Source: Jeotgalicoccus saudimassiliensis (GTDB lineage Bacteria > Bacillota > Bacilli > Staphylococcales > Salinicoccaceae). Taken from it: DNA of 64,000 bases. Where the stretch lies: positions 62,001-126,000 of the forward strand of contig NZ_CCSE01000001.1 in the NCBI RefSeq assembly GCF_000756715.1. Direction: 5' to 3'. Shown here piece after piece: positions 34,390-44,385 of this stretch (within the stretch, counting starts at the first letter, position 1; each line of letters begins with the position of its first letter). A program made the position numbers and the translations under genes. The notes under the pieces were generated by a model. The model saw only the letters and a program-made list of their open reading frames with translations. It was not told where the DNA came from and made no database searches.

Positions 34390-34704
34390 ATGGGGGTATT
34401 TGAGTTTATATTTTTCACGACTCTGGTAGTCGTAGGCGGTATTGCGAGTATTCCGTTATATGCAATGCGCCGTGGATACAACCAGAGCGACGAGAAACTT
34501 GAAATTAAAAAGCTGGTTGAGCAGCGTAAACTCGAGCAGATTAAGCAGGATAATTATCTGCTTGAGAATAAAGTGATGGCGCTCGAGCTTGAGAAAATTA
34601 AAGAAGAGCGGGAACTGCGGGAACAAAAAGCGCTGGGTGCGACAGAGAACCGCCGCTGGCTGATAGAAGACAGGAAAGAAGAGGAAATTGAAAAGGGGAT
34701 GTAA
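34390..34704 (+). CDS. Small membrane coiled-coil protein, paralogue B
   Basis: A 104-residue paralogue of the preceding gene: N-terminal membrane segment (about 4-25), the NQSDEKLEIKKLVEQRKLEQ helix, and a C-terminal RRWLIEDRKEEE. GGAGGG precedes ATG 34390. It ends two bases before the hydantoinase gene, whose RBS lies in its last codons, so it may be transcribed with it. No function is known to me. Confidence 0.65.
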   Translation: MGVFEFIFFTTLVVVGGIASIPLYAMRRGYNQSDEKLEIKKLVEQRKLEQIKQDNYLLENKVMALELEKIKEERELREQKALGATENRRWLIEDRKEEEIEKGM

Positions 34705-34706
34705 GT

Positions 34707-36092
34707 ATGAGCACATTAATTAAAAATGGGATTATCGTAACGACGGATAATGAATATAAAGGCGATGTTTTTATCGATGGGACTAAAATAGAAGCGGTCG
34801 GCAGACATTTAACGATGGAAGCGGACAAAGTCATCGATGCTGAAGGGATGTATATTTTACCCGGCGGTATTGATCAGCATGCGCACTTTTCGTTTGAATT
34901 TATGGGAGAGAGAACGAAAGGATTTGAAACGACGGATGCTGCGGCACTTGGCGGAACGACGACGGTGATTGAGTTCGTTAACCAGGAAGAGGGCAAAGGA
35001 CTTGTTGAAACGGTTGAGGCATACCGTAAAGAGTGGGCAGAGGGTATCTCAATGGTGGACTACAGTTTCCACCCGGTGATTACGGACCCGACACCAGAAA
35101 CGTTTAAGGACATTAAAAACCTGCCTGCTGCGGGATATCCGACGGTTAAGTTGTTTATGGCGTATAAAGGGCAGTTCTTCCATTCGGATGATGAAGCGGT
35201 AACGAATGCTTTGCTTGAAGCTAAAGATGCAGGTGTGACTGTAATGGTGCATGCTGAGAATGCAGACTTAATTGATTTAATGCAGAAAAAAGCGATAGCG
35301 AACGGGGAAACTGATCCGTACCATCACGCGTTGACACGTCCGCCGATTGTTGAAACGGAAGCGACGGAACGTGCGATTAATCTGGCGAGATTTGCTGAAG
35401 CACCGATTTATATTGTTCATGTTACGACTGAAGGTGCAGTGAACGCGATTAAAAAAGCGAAAGAAGAAGGACTGCCGGTATATGGTGAGACGTGTACGCA
35501 GTATCTGCTGTTCGACAAAGAGTATCTGGCGAAAGAAGATTTTGAAGGGTCGAAATATGTATGTTCACCGGCGTTAAGAGATAAGAAAGACCAGGAATAC
35601 TTATGGAAATCGTTAAAAGACGGTTCGATCAATGCGGTAAGTTCGGACCACTGCGGATTTACGTTTGAGCAGAAGAAGATGGGACTGGATGACTTCAGGT
35701 TGATTCCGAACGGTACACCGGGACTAGAAAACCGTCTGCCGATGTTATGGACATACGGCGTTGAAGCGGGGAGAATTACGCGATCGGAGTTAGTGGATTA
35801 CTACTCGACGATGCCGGCGAAAAATAATGGACTGGATCACCGTAAAGGATATATCGCTCCGGGATATGATGCCGATGTTGTGATATATAATCCGATGGTG
35901 GAGAAGAAAGTTACGGTGGAAGACAGCCTGAATGCACTGGACTATACGGTGTATGAAGGATTCGACCAGATCGGTGAATGTGATGCGGTGTTCCTGAGAG
36001 GCACACAGGTCGTTAAAGACGGTAAATACGTTGGTGAAAAAGGCCAGGGTGCGTTTATAAAAGGAACAGCATTTGGTACGGCGTTTAGATAG
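34707..36092 (+). CDS. hydA: Dihydropyrimidinase / D-hydantoinase
   Basis: A 461-residue amidohydrolase-superfamily enzyme that opens cyclic ureides (dihydropyrimidines, hydantoins) to carbamoyl amino acids. The zinc motif HxH is at H58/H60 (DQHAHF), and the lysine that is carbamylated to bridge the metals is K148 (TVKLFMAYKG). Further His ligands lie in VMVHAEN and IYIVHVTTE, and the late Asp region is SSDHCGF. Length is normal. No carbamoylase or uracil-degradation partner is adjacent, so the substrate is open. Confidence 0.88.
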   Translation: MSTLIKNGIIVTTDNEYKGDVFIDGTKIEAVGRHLTMEADKVIDAEGMYILPGGIDQHAHFSFEFMGERTKGFETTDAAALGGTTTVIEFVNQEEGKGLVETVEAYRKEWAEGISMVDYSFHPVITDPTPETFKDIKNLPAAGYPTVKLFMAYKGQFFHSDDEAVTNALLEAKDAGVTVMVHAENADLIDLMQKKAIANGETDPYHHALTRPPIVETEATERAINLARFAEAPIYIVHVTTEGAVNAIKKAKEEGLPVYGETCTQYLLFDKEYLAKEDFEGSKYVCSPALRDKKDQEYLWKSLKDGSINAVSSDHCGFTFEQKKMGLDDFRLIPNGTPGLENRLPMLWTYGVEAGRITRSELVDYYSTMPAKNNGLDHRKGYIAPGYDADVVIYNPMVEKKVTVEDSLNALDYTVYEGFDQIGECDAVFLRGTQVVKDGKYVGEKGQGAFIKGTAFGTAFR

Positions 36093-36100
36093 AGACATAT

Positions 36101-36134
36101 AAAAAAGCAAAGCTGCTAAAGCTTTGCTTTTTTT
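36101..36134. terminator. Bidirectional terminator
   Basis: AAAAAGCAAAGC and GCTTTGCTTTTT with a 7-nt loop; A-run and T-run on either side serve hydA and the convergent oxidase gene. Confidence 0.88.
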
Positions 36135-36150
36135 AATTTCGATTATATAA

Positions 36151-37443
36151 CTAAGAAATAATATCCTTAAATTTCATGTAGTTTTCCGCCATGTTCAGCA
36201 TGAGATTTTTCTGGCTGTGGAAAGGAATAGTTTCCAATTTGAGTTTGGACAGACTGTTATCGAGCTTCGATTCATTTGAAATGGCATCAGAAATTACTTT
36301 TCCAAGCAGTGTAGACATCGCGGCACCATGTCCGCAATATCCCGTTAAATAATAAACGCCTTCATTTGTTCTGCCGACATGAGGCATGAAATCCATAGTA
36401 AAGGCAGTAGTGCCTGCCCATTTATAATCAATTTTTACCGATGATAATTCAGGAAATACACCAACCATGTTTTTTCTGAGGATCTCGTATAAACTTAAAT
36501 CATTTTGAGAATCCTGCTGCTGCCCGAAGCTGACTCTTCCTCCAAACAATAGCCGCTGATCAGTGGTTTTTCTGAAGTAATATAAAAAGTTTTTAGTGTC
36601 ACTAGCCACCCTGTTATTTGGAAGTATTGAATTGAACGTTTCATTATCCAGCGGTTCAGTTGTAATAATATGACTGTCTATAGCCATTAATGAGCGAGTG
36701 AGGCCTTTGTGGGTATCGTAAGTCGAATATCCGTTTGTAGCCATTACTATGTTTTCAGAAGTAATTGAGCCGCCTTCTGTTCGCACAGTAAACTTACTGT
36801 TCTCCTTCTTAATCGACAGAACTTTAGAATTTTCATAAATTGAAGCACCGTGCTTTTCAGCAGCATTGCTTAAACCAATGGCATAATTCAAAGGGTGAAA
36901 TGAGAAACTGTTCATATCGAGTAGGGCACCGTAATTATAAAGTGGTGAATTAATTTCTTTCTTTAAATCAGATGCATTAATAATCTCAGTTTCATAATTA
37001 AAGTGTTTATACATATATTCGTTTTCATGTTTTAGTGATTCAAAGTGTTTTTCTTTGTATGCCAGCTTAAGGCCGCCTTTATAATCAATCGAACAATCAA
37101 TATTTTCACTTTTTGCAACCTGATCCACAAGTTTGATGCAGTCTCTGGACATTTCCAGTAATTCTTTGGCCTGATTCATTCCATGTTTTTTAGCAAGGCT
37201 CATAATAGAATTTTTGTATCCTGTTGTGAGCATGCCTGCATTTCTCCCGCTGGCTCCCCAGCCGACTGAATTCTGTTCTATAAGAGTAACCTTAATCCCC
37301 TGTTTAGCTAAAAAGTAAGCAGTAGACAAGCCGCTGAACCCTGCGCCGATCACTGTAACGTCAGTATCATGATTCCCCTTTAATTCAGGATAAGCTTTTT
37401 GTTTATTCTTCGTATTCTCCCAATATGAATTGACAACAGACAT
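36151..37443 (-). CDS. FAD-dependent amine/amino-acid oxidoreductase (DAO family, PuuB-like)
   Basis: A 430-residue flavoprotein. The FAD-binding GxGxxG motif is GAGFSGLSTAYF near residue 33. SVGWGASGRNAG follows, and YYLTGYCGHGAAMSTLLGK is the C-terminal flavin-binding region typical of gamma-glutamylputrescine oxidase and related enzymes. It would oxidise a secondary or primary amine to an imine with release of peroxide. It is transcribed divergently from a GntR regulator and controlled by a perfect promoter with an embedded palindrome (37484-37495). The exact substrate is unknown. Confidence 0.85.
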   Translation of the reverse strand: MSVVNSYWENTKNKQKAYPELKGNHDTDVTVIGAGFSGLSTAYFLAKQGIKVTLIEQNSVGWGASGRNAGMLTTGYKNSIMSLAKKHGMNQAKELLEMSRDCIKLVDQVAKSENIDCSIDYKGGLKLAYKEKHFESLKHENEYMYKHFNYETEIINASDLKKEINSPLYNYGALLDMNSFSFHPLNYAIGLSNAAEKHGASIYENSKVLSIKKENSKFTVRTEGGSITSENIVMATNGYSTYDTHKGLTRSLMAIDSHIITTEPLDNETFNSILPNNRVASDTKNFLYYFRKTTDQRLLFGGRVSFGQQQDSQNDLSLYEILRKNMVGVFPELSSVKIDYKWAGTTAFTMDFMPHVGRTNEGVYYLTGYCGHGAAMSTLLGKVISDAISNESKLDNSLSKLKLETIPFHSQKNLMLNMAENYMKFKDIIS

Positions 37444-37478
37444 TTAATTTTACCCCTTTCTATAAATTATTTTGTATC

Positions 37479-37507
37479 AGTATATTGTATACAATTATAT
37501 ATGTCAA
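37479..37507 (-). promoter_or_regulatory. Oxidase promoter with operator in its spacer
   Basis: On the minus strand TTGACA (37507-37502), 17-bp spacer, TATACT (37484-37479): a near-consensus sigma-A promoter. The perfect 12-bp palindrome ATTGTATACAAT (37484-37495) lies in the spacer and touches the -10. A bound repressor would block polymerase. The neighbouring GntR protein is the obvious candidate. Confidence 0.8.
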
Positions 37508-37542
37508 AATAGTTTTAATAATAAGAAATTTTAAAGCGTTAT

Positions 37543-37603
37543 TTGACTTTACAGCAAAAGTGTATATATAATAGCCAAACAGTATGTTGAAACCGTATAC
37601 AAT
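37543..37603 (+). promoter_or_regulatory. gntR promoter and second operator copy
   Basis: TTGACT (37543-37548), 18-bp spacer, TATAAT (37567-37572). GTATACAAT at 37595-37603 repeats nine bases of the palindrome in the divergent promoter and lies about 20 bases after the expected transcription start, which fits autoregulation. Confidence 0.75.
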
Positions 37604-37624
37604 TATTTTTGAAGGAGTGATATT

Positions 37625-38284
37625 ATGCGGAATAATAACTCTGAAACTATAGCCTATGAGCAAATTAAAAAAGCTATATTACTAAAGAAACTTTTACCGG
37701 GTCAAAGGCTGACCGAACAGTGGCTAAGTGAAAACTTAAAAATGAGCAGGACCCCGGTAAGGGCAGCGCTAAAAAAACTTGAAGAAGAGCGATTAGTGGA
37801 GCTGATTGCCAATCGCGGAGCATTTGTTTATAAACCCGATATGCAGGAAATTAAAGATGTTTTTGATGTCAGGATTTTGCTGGAAAGTCATGCGGCTAAA
37901 ATGGCAGCAGAGCATATAAAGGAAGAGGATATCGAAAAGCTCTATCTACTGTTGGACGAGGAGAAGAAGTCCTACAGGGAGAAAAACTTTGAAAAGTTCA
38001 TCGAGGTGAACAGTGAAATTCATTTAATGCCTGCTTTAATAACGGAAAACAAAGTTTTGATACATCAGGTCCGTTCACTTATTCACTGGAGTAACTGCTA
38101 CATTATTTTAAAAGACCCTTTTTACGAACGGTCGGAAGACACAGCGATGAACATTCCAGAGCACGAAAACATTGTGAAAGCATTGGAATCAAAGGACGGC
38201 AAAGCGGCTGAAAAAGCAGTCAGAGTGCATCTGAATACGACGCTTAAGTCATTGGATAACCCGATATCAATATTTGATGTGTAG
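37625..38284 (+). CDS. GntR-family transcriptional regulator (FCD domain)
   Basis: A 219-residue regulator. The N-terminal winged helix (about 8-72) contains LLPGQRLTEQWLSENLKMSR and RTPVRAALKKLEEERLVEL. The C-terminal FCD ligand domain has VRILLESHAAKMAAEHI and HENIVKALESKDGKAAEKAV. FCD regulators usually bind small carboxylates or amino acids and release their operators. It lies between the divergent FAD oxidase and nhaC and probably controls both, using the ATTGTATACAAT sites in the intergenic region. Confidence 0.9.
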   Translation: MRNNNSETIAYEQIKKAILLKKLLPGQRLTEQWLSENLKMSRTPVRAALKKLEEERLVELIANRGAFVYKPDMQEIKDVFDVRILLESHAAKMAAEHIKEEDIEKLYLLLDEEKKSYREKNFEKFIEVNSEIHLMPALITENKVLIHQVRSLIHWSNCYIILKDPFYERSEDTAMNIPEHENIVKALESKDGKAAEKAVRVHLNTTLKSLDNPISIFDV

Positions 38285-38331
38285 AGCGTGTTTATAAATA
38301 CGAATTATCTTCAAACTATAAGGGGGATTTT

Positions 38332-39762
38332 ATGAAAAAAAGAGAAGTAACTTTTTTTGAATCGATATTGTCATTACTCTTAATGGTCTTTTTTGTTTTT
38401 GTAGGCTATTTAATATTCGGCTTGCGTGTTGAGTTAATGATGGTTGCAGCTGCTATTGGTGCAGGACTGCTCGCAAGGCGTGCAGGTATGACATGGCATG
38501 AAATGGAGCAGGCTATCAGTAAACGTATCACAGGGGCAACGCCGGCCATACTGATCATTTGGATTATCGGAGTTGTTATCGGTACATTTATTTTCAGCGG
38601 CTCAATACCAATGCTGATTTATTATGGGATTAACGTGATTAATCCGGAGTATTTACTGGTATCTGCGTTTCTGTTAAATGTGCTGTTCTCGATTATCACA
38701 GGATCTGCATGGGGTTCGGTTGGAACGATGGGAATAGCAATGATGAGTATCGCCGCAAGTATTGGCGTCCCGCTTCATATTACAGCGGGAGCTGTTATTA
38801 GTGGTGCGATATTCGGGGATAAGTTATCACCATTATCGGAAACTACCAATCTGGCATCAGCAACCGCCGGTGTTGATTTATATGAACATATAAAATCAAT
38901 GCTATGGACAACAGTCCCTGCCTCAATCATATGTTTAATTGTGTTTTTCATTACAGGATTGAACTTAGGGATTTCTGCAGGAGCGAATACATCAGAAGCA
39001 ACTTTAATATTAGATGAGCTGGACCAGATTTTTAACTGGAATATCCTGTTACTGCTGCCATTTGTAATTATTTTAATTGGTGCACTAATGAAGAAACCGC
39101 CAATTCCGGTGATGCTGCTGGGATGTATTGTGTCATTAATATTAGGGGTTTTTGTACAGGGATTCTCATTGCAGAGCGGAGTGACAGCAGCTTACAGTGG
39201 ATTTAATATAGAACTGCTTGGAATTCTGGCAACAGCAGAATGGTCGGAATCACTAATGACTCTGTTAAACCGTGGCGGACTCTTATCCATGGTGGGAGTA
39301 ATAATCATTATATATGCCGGTTATTCGTATACATCGATTATAAGTGAAGCGGGTTTCCTGGAAAGAGCGTTACATCCACTGACATCTAGAGTTAAAAACC
39401 GCGGACCGCTTATGTTAACGACAATCTTTACATCGCTAATACTTCTTGTGTTCTCGGGGACTTCTTATACTGTAGCGATAATCATTCCGGAAATGTTTAA
39501 AAAGCCGTTCAGGAAAGCCGGAATGGCTGCGAAGAACTTATCGAGAACGATGGAAGACGTTGGTACGGTTATGGCAGGACTTGTGCCGTGGGGAACGTCA
39601 GGTGCGTTTTACATCAGCACTCTCGGAGTTGCCATTTATGGATCAGACGGCTATGCCGTATGGGCGGTTATGACATATGCAACACCGCTCGTCGCAATAT
39701 TCCTGGCCTTTACGGGAATCGGTATCTATAAACTGAGCAAAGAAGAAAAAGCGGAAGCATAA
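38332..39762 (+). CDS. nhaC: NhaC-family Na+/H+ antiporter-like transporter
   Basis: A 476-residue protein with about twelve membrane segments. GAIFGDKLSPLSETTNLAS is the diagnostic NhaC motif. The family exchanges Na+ for H+, and some members move organic anions such as malate for lactate. Since the gene follows a GntR regulator and faces an amine oxidase, transport of the oxidase's substrate is a possible alternative to pure cation exchange. GGGGG precedes ATG, 48 bp after the regulator's stop. Confidence 0.85.
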   Translation: MKKREVTFFESILSLLLMVFFVFVGYLIFGLRVELMMVAAAIGAGLLARRAGMTWHEMEQAISKRITGATPAILIIWIIGVVIGTFIFSGSIPMLIYYGINVINPEYLLVSAFLLNVLFSIITGSAWGSVGTMGIAMMSIAASIGVPLHITAGAVISGAIFGDKLSPLSETTNLASATAGVDLYEHIKSMLWTTVPASIICLIVFFITGLNLGISAGANTSEATLILDELDQIFNWNILLLLPFVIILIGALMKKPPIPVMLLGCIVSLILGVFVQGFSLQSGVTAAYSGFNIELLGILATAEWSESLMTLLNRGGLLSMVGVIIIIYAGYSYTSIISEAGFLERALHPLTSRVKNRGPLMLTTIFTSLILLVFSGTSYTVAIIIPEMFKKPFRKAGMAAKNLSRTMEDVGTVMAGLVPWGTSGAFYISTLGVAIYGSDGYAVWAVMTYATPLVAIFLAFTGIGIYKLSKEEKAEA

Positions 39763-39779
39763 AGTAAATATTTATAGAT

Positions 39780-39825
39780 TGACCCACCACGTGTAAAGCA
39801 TTCTTTACACGTGGTGGGTGTTTTG
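39780..39825 (+). terminator. Strong rho-independent terminator
   Basis: A perfect 17-bp stem, ACCCACCACGTGTAAAG (39782-39798) with its complement (39803-39819), loop CATT, then GTTTTG. It separates the nhaC unit from the restriction genes. Confidence 0.85.
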
Positions 39826-39944
39826 TTATTGACTAAAAATCATCAGTGCAGATACTTCTAAATCGAACAGAAAATGACAATAAAATTCTAATAATGTAGT
39901 ACAATAGTAATAACTACCAATATTTATTAAACGAGGGTTGTTTT

Positions 39945-42728
39945 ATGGGATATCAGAGCGAGGCAGCACTTGAAAATCAAGTAATGGAACAGCTTGGACG
40001 ACAAGGTTTTGAAAATGTGAAGCTGTATTCCATTGAAGCAATTATTGATAACTTCAGAAAAATATTGAATGAGCGACATCAGGATAAATTGAATGGTAAA
40101 CCTCTCACTGACAGTGAGTTTGACCGTTTGATGACTCAGATTAACGGTAAAAACGTATTTACCAGTGCTCAGATATTACGCGATAAGTTTGTTCTCAGAA
40201 GAGATGATGAGACGGATATTTATCTGGAATTTTTCAGCAAAGATTCATGGCGTAAGAATATATATCAGGTAACAAATCAGGTTGCAGTGAGTGATAAGTA
40301 TAAAGGACGTTATGATGTCACAATTTTAGTGAACGGACTGCCTGTGACGCAAATTGAGCTTAAACGCAGTGGAGTAGCAATTGAGGAAGCGTTCAATCAG
40401 ATTGAGCGTTATAGAAGAGATAACTACAAAGGTCTGTTTAAGTATGTCCAATTATTTATTGTGAGCAACAGCCAAAATACACGGTACTTTGCCAACAGTG
40501 ACAAAGAGATTTATAAGAGCAGTATGTTTTATTGGTCAGATGATCAGAATAATACTATTAACAGACTGTCGGATTTCCTGGGGGACTTCTGTACACCATG
40601 CAGACTGTCGAAAATGATCAGCCGATATATGATTATTAATGAGACGGACCACAACTTAATGGTCATGCGGCCTTATCAGGTCTATGCAACAGAAGCATTG
40701 ATTGAGCGTGCTACGGAGACAAATAATAACGGATATATTTGGCACACGACGGGAAGCGGGAAAACACTGACTTCATTTAAGGCAAGTCAGCTGTTATCCG
40801 AAAGACCGGAAATACAAAAAGTAATATTCCTCGTAGACCGTAAAGACCTTGATGCACAAACAATGTCGGAGTTTAACAAGTTCCAAAAGGACTCAGTGGA
40901 TTTCACGACTAATACGGCAAAACTGGAACGTCAGCTAGCGGACAAGTCTCAGCCGATGATTGTAACAACAATTCAAAAGCTGAATAATGCTGTTAAGAGA
41001 AACAACAGTGTAATGGACCAGTACAAAACAGATAAGGTTATATTCATTATTGACGAGTGTCACCGATCGCAGTTTGGAGACATGCATACTCAGATTGCCA
41101 AACACTTCACGAATGCTCAATTCTTTGGATTTACGGGTACCCCGAGGTTCGAAGAGAACAGAAGTGCAGACGGCAGAGCTACAGCTGATATTTTTGATAA
41201 GTGCCTGCACTATTACTTAATTAAAGATGCGATACGAGACGGAAACGTGCTGGGTTTCTCCGTAGAATATATCAACACATTCAAAGGAGAAAATCCGTTT
41301 CTTGATGATGAATATGTGTCTGGAATAGAAGCGAATAAAATATGGTTGGCAGATGACAGAATTAATCTGGTTACAGACCATATATATAATATCCATTCCA
41401 AAAAGACAGCGCAAAAGGAATACTCGGCAATTCTCGCGACTCAAAGCATAGAAATGGCGATGAAATATTACGATACATTTAAAGCGCGTGAAGCGGAGCA
41501 TAAAAAGAAAAAGTTAAAAGTAGCGACTATTTTTTCTTATGAAGCTAATCAGAGTTTACGGGAGGGCGAAATCAAGGAAGCTGGTAAAGATCAGCTTGCC
41601 CGTGTTATTGCTGACTATAACGAGATGTACAATACCAACTTCTCACTTGAGACCTATGATGGATACTTCAATGATATTTCCAAGCGTGTTAAAAAAGGGC
41701 TCAAAGGTGGAAAAATAGATGTACTTATAGTTGTTGGTATGTTCCTCACAGGGTTTGACAGTAAAAAGTTAAATACGCTGTATGTGGACAAAAACTTAAG
41801 ACATCATGATTTAATACAGGCCTATTCAAGAACAAACCGTGTAGAGAAGAAAACAAAACCATACGGGAACATAGTTTGCTTCAGAAATCTTAAGCAGGAA
41901 ACTGATGATGCAATTAAGCTGTTCTCGAGAACAGATGATACTGATACAGTACTTCAGAGACCTTATGAAGAATACCTGGAAGAATTTAAACAGGCACTGG
42001 TTGTGTTAAAAGGCATTGCACCAAGTCCAATCGATGTTCCACGTATTGAAAAAGAAGAAGAAATTAAATTCTTCGTTGAAACATTCAGAAGGCTGAGCAG
42101 AGCATTGGTTAAACTGAAAACATTTATGGACTTTGAATTTAAAGAAGAAGTCACCGGCATCGATTCACAGGAACATCAGGATTACCGCAGTCATTATATT
42201 GATTTGTATAATGAGCATATTAAAAAACCTGATCCTGAAAAAGCATCTATCCTGGATGACATTGACTTTGAGATTGAGATCATCCGGAACGAAATGATTA
42301 ATGTGAGCTATATTATAAATCTGATTAATAATATTGATCTGGAAGACAAAGATAATCAGCGACGTGAAATTGCGAGTATCAGAAACATTCTGGACGGTGC
42401 GGATGATGAACAGTTGCGCCTGAAGTCAGAACTGATTAAAGAGTTCCTGGATACAGTGGTTCCTACACTTGGTAAAGACGCAAACGTTGCAGCGGAGTAC
42501 CTAGATTTTGAAGAAGAGCAGCGAATCAGAGAAATACAGGAATTTGCAAAAGAGAATGACTATTCGCAGGAACAATTAAATACTCTGTTATCAGAGTTCC
42601 AGTTCAGCGGACAAGTTTACCGGAAGGATATAGAGGAAGGTATCTCCGGTTCGTTCTTAGTGAGACGTAAAAAAGTGGATAAGATTCAGAGCTACATCCG
42701 CGAAGTAACAGAGAAATACGGCGTTTAA
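39945..42728 (+). CDS. hsdR: Type I restriction enzyme R subunit
   Basis: A 927-residue motor/nuclease subunit. The N-terminal nuclease has D..(Q)xE-x-K as [18 protein letters not shown] (about 123-142). The SF2 translocase has Walker [11 protein letters not shown] near 267, Walker B DECHRSQ near 370, [10 protein letters not shown], and motif [13 protein letters not shown]-terminal helical region contacts the methylase. It cuts DNA after translocation when the HsdS target is unmethylated. The base composition is closer to the host than that of hsdS. RBS GAGGGTTG precedes ATG. Confidence 0.95.
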   Translation: MGYQSEAALENQVMEQLGRQGFENVKLYSIEAIIDNFRKILNERHQDKLNGKPLTDSEFDRLMTQINGKNVFTSAQILRDKFVLRRDDETDIYLEFFSKDSWRKNIYQVTNQVAVSDKYKGRYDVTILVNGLPVTQIELKRSGVAIEEAFNQIERYRRDNYKGLFKYVQLFIVSNSQNTRYFANSDKEIYKSSMFYWSDDQNNTINRLSDFLGDFCTPCRLSKMISRYMIINETDHNLMVMRPYQVYATEALIERATETNNNGYIWHTTGSGKTLTSFKASQLLSERPEIQKVIFLVDRKDLDAQTMSEFNKFQKDSVDFTTNTAKLERQLADKSQPMIVTTIQKLNNAVKRNNSVMDQYKTDKVIFIIDECHRSQFGDMHTQIAKHFTNAQFFGFTGTPRFEENRSADGRATADIFDKCLHYYLIKDAIRDGNVLGFSVEYINTFKGENPFLDDEYVSGIEANKIWLADDRINLVTDHIYNIHSKKTAQKEYSAILATQSIEMAMKYYDTFKAREAEHKKKKLKVATIFSYEANQSLREGEIKEAGKDQLARVIADYNEMYNTNFSLETYDGYFNDISKRVKKGLKGGKIDVLIVVGMFLTGFDSKKLNTLYVDKNLRHHDLIQAYSRTNRVEKKTKPYGNIVCFRNLKQETDDAIKLFSRTDDTDTVLQRPYEEYLEEFKQALVVLKGIAPSPIDVPRIEKEEEIKFFVETFRRLSRALVKLKTFMDFEFKEEVTGIDSQEHQDYRSHYIDLYNEHIKKPDPEKASILDDIDFEIEIIRNEMINVSYIINLINNIDLEDKDNQRREIASIRNILDGADDEQLRLKSELIKEFLDTVVPTLGKDANVAAEYLDFEEEQRIREIQEFAKENDYSQEQLNTLLSEFQFSGQVYRKDIEEGISGSFLVRRKKVDKIQSYIREVTEKYGV

Positions 42729-42789
42729 ATTAACTCTCAAGTAAAACTTGAGGGTTTCTAATATTTGTTTTACAGGAGGAAACTTTTCA

Positions 42790-44385
42790 ATGATGACAGT
42801 AACAGAAAAGCAAAGACAGCAGCAGGCTGAATTACAGAAAAAACTATGGAGTATCGCAAACGACTTAAGAGGAAACATGGATGCGAGTGAATTCCGTAAC
42901 TATATACTAGGATTAATTTTTTATAGATTCTTATCTGAAAAGATGGAAGAGGAAGTTGAAAGGTTATTAAGAGAAGATAATATAACTTTCAGCGAAGCTT
43001 GGGAAGATGAAGAAATAAAAGAAGCATTATCGGACGAACTTATCAAAAGAATAGGGTATTTAATTGAACCGGAATTCCTGTTCAGCAGTTTAGTAAGTGA
43101 TATTGAAGCGGGTAAATTTGATATAGAGCAGTTGTCTAAAGCAATAAATAAAGTAGAGGAATCTACACTAGGTACAAAGAGTGAAGATGACTTTGTTCAT
43201 TTGTTCTCCGATATGGATTTAACATCTAACCGATTAGGTAATAACGTTTCTAACCGTACGAAGTTAATTTCTAAAGTCATGTTGAATCTAGCAGATTTAC
43301 CGTTTGTACATAGTGATATGGAAATTGATATGCTCGGTGATGCTTACGAGTATATGATTGGTCAGTTCGCAGCAACAGCTGGTAAAAAAGCTGGAGAATT
43401 TTATACTCCGCAGCAGGTTTCTAAATTATTAGCAGAAATTGTTACGACAGATAAAGAGGATTTACGCAGTGTCTATGACCCGACATGTGGATCCGGTTCA
43501 TTACTATTACGTGTAGGTCGTTTAGCTCATGTAAGACACTATTATGGGCAGGAATACAATAGTACGACATATAACCTGGCGCGAATGAACATGCTGCTGC
43601 ATGATGTGAACTTTAAAGCTTTCTCTATAGAAAATGGAGACACTTTAGAAGAACCTGCATTCCCAGACGAGAAGTTTGATGCGATTGTAGCGAATCCACC
43701 ATACAGTGCGAAGTGGAGTGCTGATCCATCATTCTTAGAAGATGAGCGTTTCAGTAACTATGGTAAATTGGCACCAAAATCTAAAGCAGACTTTGCATTT
43801 GTTCAACATATGATTCATCACTTGGATGATGAAGGGACTATGGCTGTTGTTTTACCGCATGGTGTACTTTTCAGAGGAGCTGCTGAAGGAGTTATCCGTA
43901 AGTATCTTATAGAAGAGAAGAACTATCTGGATGCGATTATTGGTCTGCCTGCGAATATTTTCTTTGGAACGAGTATTCCAACAACGATTCTAGTCTTTAA
44001 AAAGTCACGTGAGACAGAAGATGTGTTGTTTATAGATGCATCACAGTCATTTGAAAAAGGTAAAAACCAAAACCATATGTCTGATGAAGATGTGGACAAA
44101 ATAATTGAAACATATAGAAATCGTGAAGTTATAGATAAATACAGTTATGTAGCAACGCGTGAAGAGATTGAAGAGAATGAATATAACTTAAACATTCCGA
44201 GATATGTCGACACGTTTGAAGAAGAAGAGCCAGTAGATATAAAGGCACTTCATGAGGAAATTAAAACTATCAATAAAGAAATAGCTGAAGCGGAAGCAAG
44301 TCTGCTTGAAATGTTAGATGAGCTTGAGGGTGATGAAGACGGAATGGCACTTATAGAAGCAACGAAAGAGGTGTTTCGTCGATGA
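42790..44385 (+). CDS. hsdM: Type I DNA methyltransferase M subunit
   Basis: A 531-residue N6-adenine methyltransferase. The HsdM N-terminal helical domain (about 10-150) is followed by the SAM-binding motif DPTCGSGSLLLR (around 229) and the catalytic NPPY (around 301, ANPPYSAKWS). The ATG at 42790 is chosen for AGGAGG nine bases upstream; a longer TTG-started frame begins inside the intergenic hairpin. The stop codon overlaps the hsdS start (ATGA), typical of coupled hsdM-hsdS translation. Confidence 0.95.
   Translation: MMTVTEKQRQQQAELQKKLWSIANDLRGNMDASEFRNYILGLIFYRFLSEKMEEEVERLLREDNITFSEAWEDEEIKEALSDELIKRIGYLIEPEFLFSSLVSDIEAGKFDIEQLSKAINKVEESTLGTKSEDDFVHLFSDMDLTSNRLGNNVSNRTKLISKVMLNLADLPFVHSDMEIDMLGDAYEYMIGQFAATAGKKAGEFYTPQQVSKLLAEIVTTDKEDLRSVYDPTCGSGSLLLRVGRLAHVRHYYGQEYNSTTYNLARMNMLLHDVNFKAFSIENGDTLEEPAFPDEKFDAIVANPPYSAKWSADPSFLEDERFSNYGKLAPKSKADFAFVQHMIHHLDDEGTMAVVLPHGVLFRGAAEGVIRKYLIEEKNYLDAIIGLPANIFFGTSIPTTILVFKKSRETEDVLFIDASQSFEKGKNQNHMSDEDVDKIIETYRNREVIDKYSYVATREEIEENEYNLNIPRYVDTFEEEEPVDIKALHEEIKTINKEIAEAEASLLEMLDELEGDEDGMALIEATKEVFRR

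Noticed and set aside
37501-37560. tRNA or other structural RNA in A+T-rich gaps
   Set aside because: I found no cloverleaf-like arms, CCA-adjacent acceptor stems or rRNA-like conserved segments in this or the other gaps.
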